A program made the position numbers and the translations under genes. Of a DNA stretch of 5,669 nt, positions 1 through 5,276 are shown piece after piece. The notes beneath the pieces are model-generated. The model was given only the letters and a program-made list of their open reading frames with translations. It searched no databases and was not told the origin of the DNA. This DNA comes from Vulcanimicrobiota bacterium (GTDB lineage: Bacteria > Vulcanimicrobiota > Vulcanimicrobiia > Vulcanimicrobiales > Vulcanimicrobiaceae): positions 1 through 5,669 of the forward strand of contig JASHXG010000245.1 in the NCBI GenBank assembly GCA_030043675.1, read 5' to 3'. Position 1 is the first letter of the stretch. Each line of letters opens with the position of its first letter.

Positions 1-1
1 G

Positions 2-592
2 GAATCGGCATTTACGAACGCCGACGTGACGGCGTGCCTTCTCGGACGAGATCTTTGGTTCCCTTCCTTGGCGCACTTTCGCGATTGGCTGATTCAAAGC
101 GGCGAGCGCCCACATCTGTGGACGTTTGACTTTAAGCCCTCGTGCCTTTGGCACGCTTCCGTCTGGGATCGTTTGTCGCTCGATGCCAAGGTGACGCGCG
201 CGCGCGCCGGCGCCGTCGATCGCCGCGTCGCTACCTTCGCCTCGCCGGCGACTCTGCACCTCGGCGGACGGACGTTCAGGCGCGCCGTAGACGAGCTGGC
301 CACCAACGCTTTGTACGATCCGGCGGCGCGAGCGTTCGAGCCCGTTGCGGACGCACAAGCGCTGGGGACGGATCTGGCCTTACTACAGATCGTTGCACAT
401 TGGCTGATCACCCTTCGTCACCGCGAGCGCGTACTGGCCGATGTCCATGCAACCGGATTCGAGGTGCACGGCTATTCCGAGGCGTGCTCGCAGTGTACGC
501 AGCGCTGGGGCCTGCGGAGCTTCGATGCATGTTGGGCGCCGCCGTTCCATCCCGGTTGTCGCTGCTACGCGCAGCCGCGATTCACATCCTAA
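2..592 (+). CDS. Uncharacterised protein with Cys-rich Mu gpF-like C-terminus, 5' end outside the window
   Basis: I do not recognise the protein as a whole. The frame is open to the left edge, and the first possible internal start, a GTG at 26, has no ribosome binding site, so the gene most likely begins upstream. The last 40 or so residues carry C-S-Q-C, then after a short G-containing stretch PPFHPGCRC, ending in YAQPRF. This Cys-x2-Cys plus PPxHPxCRC layout resembles the C-terminal end of phage Mu gpF-like minor head proteins, where Cys and His probably bind a metal. Nothing else nearby looks phage-like, so this may be a domesticated or convergent metal-binding tail. The N-terminal two thirds is rich in Trp, Arg and Ala, with no signal peptide or membrane segment visible. 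Downstream the MutS operon has its own leader, so co-regulation is unlikely. Coding is well supported; function is unknown. Confidence 0.7.
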   Translation, partial: ESAFTNADVTACLLGRDLWFPSLAHFRDWLIQSGERPHLWTFDFKPSCLWHASVWDRLSLDAKVTRARAGAVDRRVATFASPATLHLGGRTFRRAVDELATNALYDPAARAFEPVADAQALGTDLALLQIVAHWLITLRHRERVLADVHATGFEVHGYSEACSQCTQRWGLRSFDACWAPPFHPGCRCYAQPRFTS

Positions 593-597
593 TACGA

Positions 598-628
598 TTG
601 CCAAGGTTTTCGGCATCCGAACTCTAAT
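598..628 (+). promoter_or_regulatory. Candidate sigma70-type promoter for the MutS-pair operon
   Basis: TTGCCA at 598-603 (5 of 6 to the -35 consensus) and TCTAAT at 623-628 (5 of 6 to the -10 consensus) are separated by 19 bases, slightly long. Transcription would start around 635, just ahead of the riboswitch aptamer at 643. This is the expected position for a leader-controlled operon. The match was made by eye. Confidence 0.4.
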
Positions 629-642
629 AAGCCGCCAGAACC

Positions 643-691
643 GGCGATGGGGCTCGCCTCCGAGCGTCGCGGAACGCGGCTGATGGCTCCT
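643..691 (+). ncRNA. Fluoride riboswitch A (crcB motif), leader of the MutS-pair operon
   Basis: The first hairpin is GGCGA (643-647) with TCGCC (654-658), enclosing the loop TGGGGC. The second is a six-pair stem at about 666-680, GTCGCG with CGCGGC around a GAA loop, one pair being G-U. Then come TGATG and GGCTCCT (685-691). Loop bases GGGGC (649-653) can pair with GCTCC (686-690) through one G-U pair, forming the pseudoknot of the fluoride aptamer. This layout matches the known crcB RNA consensus: GGCGATGG hairpin, variable hairpin, then GCTGATGGCTCCT. The ATG at 703 follows after only 11 bases. No terminator hairpin with a T tract is present, so control is probably translational. GGCTC could instead pair with bases 702-707 over the start codon, through a bulged stem, in the ligand-free state; that part is inference. 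Confidence 0.88.
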
Positions 692-702
692 GAGATAGTG
701 AG

Positions 703-2250
703 ATGCCGTCAGTGGATTTTAGAAGCATTTTGGATGAGGAGGAACCCGCCGCGTGGGACGGATCCGTTCAGGCGCCTGAATGCCTTGCCGATCTCAATCT
801 CGATCAGGTCATCGACGCTGTCGTCGGTGCCGACGATGAGTACGAGCTCCGGCCCTTCTTTCTCTCTCCGCTAACAACGGCGCGGGCGGTCGAGTATCGC
901 CACGAAGTCATGCGGGATCTCGAAAGCGATCGAACGTTCGCCTACGTGACGGAGTTTGCGAGCGCGATGCGTCGAGTGCGCGAGCAGTTGGCCAAGGGCG
1001 CTAAAGTCAACCCGCTGCAGTCGCAGCGGCTGTTCCTCGACGCGCTGCGAACCTATTCTCAAGCGATCGTTGACTTCGGCGAACGCCTTCTGAACTCACC
1101 ATTGAATTCACGCGGTCTGCGCGGCTTTGGAAGGTATCTGTCGCAGTACGTGGCCTCCCCGGCGTTCGCCTCGCGCGCGTCCGCGGCGGACACGCTCCTG
1201 CTCGAACTAAACAACATCACGTACTCGGTTCATATCAAGGACAATGCGGTATCCGTATCGCGGTACCAAGGGCAAGCGGATTACAGCGACGAGGTCGCCG
1301 AGACGTTCGCCAAGTTTAGCCAAGGCGAATCGAGTTCGTACGTAGGTCCGTTGCGGGACTCGATCGACATGAGTCAGGTCGAGGAGAGAATTCTCTCACT
1401 CGTCGCAAAGCTGTTCCCCACAACCTTTGCAAAGCTGGCCGAGTTCTGCGAGCGCAATCACGGCTTTATCGACCCCGCGATCGCCCGCTTCGACCGCGAA
1501 ATTCAGTTCTACGTCGCCTACAAAGCGTACGTGGCGCGCTTCATTGCCGGCGGGCTGCCGATCTGCTATCCGGAGGTGCGTTCGCAGGCGCGTACGGTGT
1601 TCGCCCGCGACACCTACGACGCCGCGCTGGCCGACAGCTTGATCGCGCGCGGTGCTTCGGTCGTGTTGAACGACGTCACGCTCGAGGACGACGAACGGCT
1701 CATCGTCGTCTCCGGCCCGAACCAAGGAGGCAAAACCACCTTCGCCCGCCTCTTCGGGCAGTTACACTACCTTGCCGGCCTTGGCTGCCCCGTCCCCGGC
1801 CGCGCGGCTCGGCTCGCGCTCTTCGACAAAATCCTCACGCATTTCGAGCGAGAGGAGCACGTCGAGAACCTCCGGAGCAAACTCGAAGACGACCTGCTTC
1901 GAATACGCGACCTCCTCGAACGCGCGACGGCTCGTAGCATCATCATCGTCAACGAGATTTTTAGCTCCACGACAACGAGCGATGCATACTTTCTGGCGCG
2001 ACAAATCGTCGAGCGAATTCTGTCTCTCGGCGCCCGGTGCGTATGCGTCACATTCCTCGACGCGCTCGCCTCCGCAGACGATCGGATCGTCAGCATGGTC
2101 AGCATGGTGTCGCCGGATGACCCGGCGATCCGCACGTACAAAGTCGCGCGGCGACCCGCCGGTGGTCGCTCGTATGCGGTCTCGATTGCCGAAAAGCACC
2201 GCCTTACCTACGCGCGCATTAGGGCGCGCATCGAGGCTGCGAAGCAATGA
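703..2250 (+). CDS. MutS-family ATPase subunit 1, short form without mismatch-recognition domains
   Basis: The protein has 515 residues. Its C-terminal part is a MutS domain V ABC-type ATPase: Walker A GPNQGGKTT at 338-346 (Lys344), a Walker B strand SIIIVNE with Asn417-Glu418 where MutS usually has Asp-Glu, and SSTTTSDAYFLA after it. At Thr450-Phe451 Phe replaces the His of the usual TH motif, so ATP hydrolysis may be weak or altered. The first 330 residues are helical and fit the lever/clamp region. MutS domains I and II are absent (canonical MutS is about 850 residues), so mismatch binding is not expected. The start ATG has only a weak upstream GTGAG and lies just after riboswitch A. Its stop overlaps the next MutS-like gene by ATGA, so the two are translationally coupled and probably form a heterodimer. 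Family assignment is secure; role is unknown, with DNA repair or another DNA-structure function possible. Confidence 0.93.
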   Translation: MPSVDFRSILDEEEPAAWDGSVQAPECLADLNLDQVIDAVVGADDEYELRPFFLSPLTTARAVEYRHEVMRDLESDRTFAYVTEFASAMRRVREQLAKGAKVNPLQSQRLFLDALRTYSQAIVDFGERLLNSPLNSRGLRGFGRYLSQYVASPAFASRASAADTLLLELNNITYSVHIKDNAVSVSRYQGQADYSDEVAETFAKFSQGESSSYVGPLRDSIDMSQVEERILSLVAKLFPTTFAKLAEFCERNHGFIDPAIARFDREIQFYVAYKAYVARFIAGGLPICYPEVRSQARTVFARDTYDAALADSLIARGASVVLNDVTLEDDERLIVVSGPNQGGKTTFARLFGQLHYLAGLGCPVPGRAARLALFDKILTHFEREEHVENLRSKLEDDLLRIRDLLERATARSIIIVNEIFSSTTTSDAYFLARQIVERILSLGARCVCVTFLDALASADDRIVSMVSMVSPDDPAIRTYKVARRPAGGRSYAVSIAEKHRLTYARIRARIEAAKQ

Positions 2251-3821
2251 AAGCGCACCTCATGTATGCGGAGCGAGACGTCGCCGCCCATATAGCCTTG
2301 CCGAAATACCAGCACGACGTCATCCAAGATCTCGGACTGCAGACGATAGTCAACGCCATGGCGGCGACCGACGACAACATTGCACAAGTCGCACGCGAGA
2401 CGCTCCTGACGAGTTTGTCCGACATCGCGTCGATTCGCTATCGGCAAGCCGCCTTAAAGGATTGTATCGCGCATGCGGAGGCCGTACGCGAGCTCCATGA
2501 CCTCGCGGTTCAGACGGTCAACGCCGAGCGTCGAGGATTTCTCTACGGGATACCGATGGTCGGGAAGACGCCCGGCTCTGTGCTCTTTTGGGCCATCAAC
2601 CTGCTCGAAATGCTCGAGGCACAGTTGCGACGACTCCGGCGTTTTGCCGACCAGCATGCTTCAGAGTTCACCTCGCCGGCATTCACGACGCTCTTTGAGA
2701 TGCTGCAGCGAGAATTAAGCGACGACTATCTCGAGAGCATTCGCGAGCACCTACGGCGGCTGCAGTTTCCAAACGGCCTTCTTTTGAGCGCGGAACTGGG
2801 CGCCGGCAACAAGGGCGCGAACTACGTTCTACGAAAAGGCGCGGCGCCCGAAAGTTGGATGCGTCGACTCTTTCTGGGAGACTCTACCGGGGGCTATGCC
2901 TTCAAGATCGACGACCGGGACGAAGCCGGCTTACGCGCGCTGGCGGCCCTGAAGGACCAGGGAGTCGCGCTCGTCGCCGACGCGCTCGGCCGCTCGACCG
3001 GTCACATCCTCGCCTTCTTCAAGATGCTACGGACCGAGCTCGCCTTTTACGTCGGGTGCCTCAACCTCTACGAAGCTCTAAATTCCTTGGGCTGCCCGAC
3101 TTGCATGCCCACTCCGTGTGAGGCGGCCGCGCAAAAGCGCTCGGCTGCGAGGCTCTACGATCCGGCGTTGGCACTGGCGCTGGGCCGCGGCGTCGTTGAA
3201 AATGACCTGGGCGCTGACGGCAAGCGCCTCGTCGTCATCACCGGCGCCAATCGCGGCGGCAAGTCGACCTTCTTACGCAGCGTCGGTCTCGGCCAGCTCA
3301 TGATGCAATGTGGAATGTTCGTCGCCGCGGATCGTTTCGAAGCAAGCGTGTGCGAAGGGCTCTTTACCCACTATCAGCGCGAAGAAGATCCAACGATGCA
3401 GAGCGGGAAGTTCGACGAAGAGCTCCTGCGCATGAGCGGCATCGTCGACAACGTCCAAGCGAATTCGCTGGTTCTGCTCAACGAATCTTTTGCCGCAACC
3501 GACGCACGGGAGGGCGCCGAGATCGCCCACCAGGTCGTGAGCGCGCTAACCGAGTCCGGCGTCACCGTCTACTTCGTCACGCATCAGTACGAGTTCGCGC
3601 AGAGCATTCAGGCGACGGAGGAATCCGCCGCGCTTCTGCTGCTCGCCGAACGGCGCGAGGACGGCACCAGGACCTTCAGGATCATGCCCGGCGCCCCGCT
3701 TCATACGAGCTACGCCCGAGACCTTTATGACCGTATCTTCGGTCGATCAGGCGAACAACCGCCAACGTTCGAAGCATCTGCCGCTCTCCGCGCTCGAGAA
3801 GTTTCCGGCGGGCAGAATTGA
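2247..3821 (+). CDS. MutS-family ATPase subunit 2, partner of the preceding gene
   Basis: The protein has 524 residues and the same plan as its neighbour: about 320 helical residues, then a MutS domain V ATPase. Walker A is GANRGGKST at 333-341 (Lys339). Walker B is SLVLLNES with Asn412-Glu413, again Asn for the usual Asp. The TH motif is kept (His446), unlike in the first subunit. A Cys cluster CPTCMPTPC lies just before the ATPase and could bind metal, though its paralogue lacks it. Domains I and II of MutS are missing. The ATG sits inside the upstream stop (ATGA) with only a weak purine stretch before it, so translation depends on the first gene. The two proteins differ too much to be a recent duplication, which suggests a long-lived heterodimer in which MutS ATPase sites form across the dimer. 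The last 140 bases overlap a convergent gene on the other strand. Confidence 0.93.
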   Translation: MKAHLMYAERDVAAHIALPKYQHDVIQDLGLQTIVNAMAATDDNIAQVARETLLTSLSDIASIRYRQAALKDCIAHAEAVRELHDLAVQTVNAERRGFLYGIPMVGKTPGSVLFWAINLLEMLEAQLRRLRRFADQHASEFTSPAFTTLFEMLQRELSDDYLESIREHLRRLQFPNGLLLSAELGAGNKGANYVLRKGAAPESWMRRLFLGDSTGGYAFKIDDRDEAGLRALAALKDQGVALVADALGRSTGHILAFFKMLRTELAFYVGCLNLYEALNSLGCPTCMPTPCEAAAQKRSAARLYDPALALALGRGVVENDLGADGKRLVVITGANRGGKSTFLRSVGLGQLMMQCGMFVAADRFEASVCEGLFTHYQREEDPTMQSGKFDEELLRMSGIVDNVQANSLVLLNESFAATDAREGAEIAHQVVSALTESGVTVYFVTHQYEFAQSIQATEESAALLLLAERREDGTRTFRIMPGAPLHTSYARDLYDRIFGRSGEQPPTFEASAALRAREVSGGQN

Positions 3822-4281
3822 CGTTCGACTCGAGCACGCGTTGCAGCCGGTTCTCCAGTTCCAACATCCAAGGGCCGGTCTCGGATAGCCAAAGCCGGCT
3901 TTGCGGCAAGATCGAGCGCTCGTCGTAGAGGTCGATCCGCGGCACCGGTATCTGTCGCGCGGCCCTCGCCGGGCGACCCCGCTCGCCGGTGCCGGACAAC
4001 GCGGTTTCCACGAAGCGCCGCTCGGCATCGACGAGAGTCTCCGCGTACGTCCGAAAGCGCGCTCGAAATCGAACGCTCGCATTTGCAAAGACGCTGCTCG
4101 CACATTCGCGCGCGATGACGTCGGCGTGTTCCGCACCTAGGCCGGCCGCCAAACGCGCCTTGCGCAGCGGAAGCGCAGTGAAGGTGAGGCTGTGCGCAAG
4201 GTCGCTCCGGCAGCCCGCGTCCAGCTCCGAGCGGGCCACGGCTTCCTGCGCACGAAAAGCTAGGAGCCCGGCATCGATCAT
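3682..4281 (-). CDS. Unrecognised helical protein, second gene of the riboswitch B operon
   Basis: I do not recognise this 199-residue protein. It starts with an ATG overlapping the stop of the coiled-coil gene (ATGA at 4278-4281), the usual sign of coupled translation, and this favours its frame over two other long minus-strand frames here. The sequence suggests two helical, Arg- and Ala-rich blocks: about residues 1-95 and 130-185. They are separated by a Gly/Arg/Pro-rich linker followed by IPVPRIDLYDERSILP. No signal peptide, membrane segment or enzyme motif is visible. Its last 46 or so codons lie antisense to the end of the second MutS-like gene. The true functional end could be earlier, since the overlapped tail is less ordered. 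The protein probably works with the coiled-coil partner and is produced in response to fluoride; that role is inferred from context only. Confidence 0.65.
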   Translation of the reverse strand: MIDAGLLAFRAQEAVARSELDAGCRSDLAHSLTFTALPLRKARLAAGLGAEHADVIARECASSVFANASVRFRARFRTYAETLVDAERRFVETALSGTGERGRPARAARQIPVPRIDLYDERSILPQSRLWLSETGPWMLELENRLQRVLESNVNSARRKLLERGERQMLRTLAVVRLIDRRYGHKGLGRSSYEAGRRA

Positions 4282-4652
4282 GCGCCGTCCGCGACGATCG
4301 GCGCTTCGTCGAAGAGCACGTCCTCCACGTCTTCGTACTTGCCCAGGCGCTTCTTGAGCTCGACAATTCGGGCTTGCAGCTCTTTAGCGCGCCGCAGTAT
4401 GATATCGCGGTCCGCGAAGATGCCTGCATTGCGAAGCCGTTCGATCTTGAGATTGCGCATCGATTGCTGGAGCTCAAAATGCTCGAACGCGTACTGACGC
4501 TCGAGCTCGTACAAACGACCACTACGTGTCTTGAGCTGCTCATCCGACCGGTGTAATCGCTCCTCAAGATCGCGACAACGATCTTGGAGCTCTGCGATGA
4601 ACGTGCCTTCGGCGTTAGCATTAGCTTGTTGGCGCGCGGCCATGATCAACAT
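4278..4652 (-). CDS. Small coiled-coil protein under riboswitch B
   Basis: The protein has 124 residues and no match to a family I can name. Residues from about 18 to 105 form an almost unbroken charged helix rich in Glu, Arg, Leu and Gln, for example LEERLHRSDEQL and AKELQARIVELKKRL. The spacing of Leu and Ile is heptad-like, so a coiled coil is likely. The tail is acidic (EDVEDVLFDEAP). The first ATG at 4652 has AGGA (4660-4663) seven bases upstream; a second ATG three codons later (4643) is also possible. The gene lies 15 bases after the aptamer of riboswitch B and overlaps the next gene by ATGA. A scaffold or a regulator of its partner is possible but not shown by the sequence. Confidence 0.75.
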   Translation of the reverse strand: MLIMAARQQANANAEGTFIAELQDRCRDLEERLHRSDEQLKTRSGRLYELERQYAFEHFELQQSMRNLKIERLRNAGIFADRDIILRRAKELQARIVELKKRLGKYEDVEDVLFDEAPIVADGA

Positions 4653-4653
4653 A

Positions 4654-4670
4654 CCTCATTCCTGCTGAGG
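4654..4670 (-). promoter_or_regulatory. Possible ribosome-site-masking hairpin of leader B
   Basis: Read on the minus strand, CCTCA (4670-4666), which overlaps the 3' strand of the aptamer pseudoknot, can pair with TGAGG (4658-4654) around the loop GCAGGAA. That loop holds the AGGA that best serves the ATG at 4652. A shorter alternative pairs TCCT (4671-4668) directly with that AGGA. Either way, pseudoknot formation with fluoride would compete with masking. Stems are short, so this is tentative. Confidence 0.4.
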
Positions 4671-4713
4671 AGCCATCAGCCATGGCGGCGGTTGATCGGC
4701 GAGCTCCATCGCC
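4668..4713 (-). ncRNA. Fluoride riboswitch B (crcB motif), leader of the coiled-coil operon
   Basis: On the minus strand the leader begins GGCGATGGAGCTCGCC (4713-4698), a five-pair GGCGA/TCGCC hairpin with loop TGGAGC. This is nearly identical to the first hairpin of known fluoride riboswitches. AACCGC follows, a conserved stretch in this RNA class, then a short stem GCC/GGC, TGATG, and GGCTCCT ending at 4668. GGAGC in the first loop pairs perfectly with GCTCC, giving the required pseudoknot. It is the closest of the three copies to the consensus. A perfect TATAAT lies just upstream and the start codon 15 bases downstream. No terminator is visible before the gene, so translational control is more likely than attenuation. 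Confidence 0.92.
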
Positions 4714-4717
4714 TTGT

Positions 4718-4723
4718 ATTATA
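4718..4723 (-). promoter_or_regulatory. -10 box for riboswitch B transcript
   Basis: A perfect TATAAT on the minus strand lies four bases before the first G of aptamer B, so transcription would begin at the very edge of the aptamer. The expected -35 region near 4741-4746 reads CCTTTT, a poor match. This is the most AT-rich spot in an otherwise GC-rich window. Confidence 0.6.
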
Positions 4724-4774
4724 TCGGCAATTCGCAGGAAAAAAGGCCGATCCTTCGAATGAACGAGCATAAAG

Positions 4775-4822
4775 GGCGATGGAGCGCCGCCTCGGACCGC
4801 CGCACGCCGGCTGATGGCTCCT
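4775..4822 (+). ncRNA. Fluoride riboswitch C (crcB motif), leader of the Nudix-GTPase operon
   Basis: GGCG (4775-4778) pairs with CGCC (4788-4791) to close the first hairpin, whose loop is one base longer than in copy B. The middle stem is GCCG/CGGC (about 4799-4811) around CACGC, followed by TGATG and GGCTCCT (4816-4822). Loop bases GGAGC (4781-4785) pair perfectly with GCTCC (4817-4821). The order and spacing match the fluoride riboswitch consensus. Only a weak -10 candidate, CATAAA at 4768-4773, lies in front. This leader is back to back with riboswitch B, with about 60 bases between the two aptamers. Confidence 0.88.
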
Positions 4823-4850
4823 TTCTCGAGAGACGAGCTTGGAAGGAGTC
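4816..4850 (+). promoter_or_regulatory. Hairpin masking the Nudix ribosome binding site, the expression platform of riboswitch C
   Basis: GGCTCCTT (4816-4823) can pair with AAGGAGTC (4843-4850), eight pairs with one G-U. A smaller CTCG/CGAG hairpin (4825-4828 with 4834-4837) fits inside. The 5' strand is the pseudoknot strand of aptamer C and the 3' strand contains the ribosome binding site of the Nudix gene. The two pairings are mutually exclusive, so fluoride binding should free the site and turn translation on. Confidence 0.7.
4841..4848 (+). promoter_or_regulatory. Strong ribosome binding site that sets the Nudix start
   Basis: GGAAGGAG is the best Shine-Dalgarno sequence in the window. 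It ends five bases before the TTG at 4854 and so selects that codon. The in-frame TTG at 4839 would place this site inside the coding region and is unlikely. Confidence 0.75.
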
Positions 4851-4853
4851 CGT

Positions 4854-5276
4854 TTGAATCACTATACGGTCCAAGTCAGCGCCGCGATACTGCGACCCGG
4901 CGATGAACTCTTGGTGGTTCGTGAGCTCGATCGTGCAATCGAGCGGATCAATCTTCCCGGCGGCATGGCGCACGACAACGAATCGCTGCACCAGGCGCTC
5001 GTGCGCGAGGTTTTTGAAGAGACTGGATTTCGGACGACGCCGACCGAAATTGCTTTCGTCGCCGAAAAGCCCAACGAACGTTGGCCGTACCCTACGCTTG
5101 AAGTCTGTTTTTACGCACAGATCCAAGGGCGCAGCGAGCCGCCGGATCGTAGCGGCGAGCAGATTTTGAGCGTTGAGTGGTTGAGCCTCGATGATCCGCA
5201 GGTCCTCCGCTTCATCCCGCAAGCCGTGGATTTTCGCTCGAGTAAACGCGGACGTTATCTTTCTGCCCTGCCGTGA
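4854..5276 (+). CDS. Nudix hydrolase, fluoride-riboswitch controlled
   Basis: The protein has 140 residues from a TTG start. It carries a complete Nudix box at residues 37-59: G-x5-E, seven residues, then REVFEETGF. This metal-binding catalytic helix hydrolyses a nucleoside diphosphate linked to another group (X), such as a damaged or non-canonical NTP, a nucleotide sugar or a dinucleotide. The Gly-Gly at 36-37 preceded by INLP, and the strands AAILRPGDELLVVREL before it, are typical of the fold. The substrate cannot be read from the sequence. Length is normal for a single-domain cytosolic Nudix protein. Its stop overlaps a GTG start (GTGA at 5273-5276) of the dynamin-like gene, so the two are coupled. 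Fluoride and Mg-fluoride complexes inhibit many phosphoryl-transfer enzymes, so induced sanitation of an accumulating nucleotide is plausible but inferred. Confidence 0.93.
   Translation: MNHYTVQVSAAILRPGDELLVVRELDRAIERINLPGGMAHDNESLHQALVREVFEETGFRTTPTEIAFVAEKPNERWPYPTLEVCFYAQIQGRSEPPDRSGEQILSVEWLSLDDPQVLRFIPQAVDFRSSKRGRYLSALP

Noticed and set aside
278..330. VDELATNALYDP in the first protein resembles the N-box of GHKL ATPases
   Set aside because: No D-x-G-x-G or other G-box motifs follow at the right spacing, so a kinase or ATPase call is not supported.
3729..3744. GACCG/CGGTC hairpin near the convergent gene ends as a terminator
   Set aside because: Only five pairs, no T tract on either side, and it lies inside both coding regions.
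3725..4621. Long 298-residue open frame on the minus strand
   Set aside because: It is a shadow frame, Ser/Arg/Ala-rich and without pattern. The frames with the ATGA overlap, coiled-coil pattern and riboswitch-adjacent start explain the region better.
678..4822. The three GGCTGATGGCTCCT copies as a transcription-factor operator or mobile repeat
   Set aside because: The shared sequence comes with paired, covarying RNA stems upstream and a fixed sense orientation, as expected for an RNA element, not for a DNA operator or transposon remnant.
4809..4826. GGCTGATGGCTCCTTTCT resembles the 3' end of 16S rRNA
   Set aside because: The likeness is limited to the CTCCTTTCT part. The string recurs in three leaders with the full fluoride aptamer context, which explains it better.
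4719..5222. 167-residue minus-strand open frame antisense to the Nudix gene
   Set aside because: The plus strand carries a perfect Nudix box with ribosome site, and this frame would also run through both leaders.
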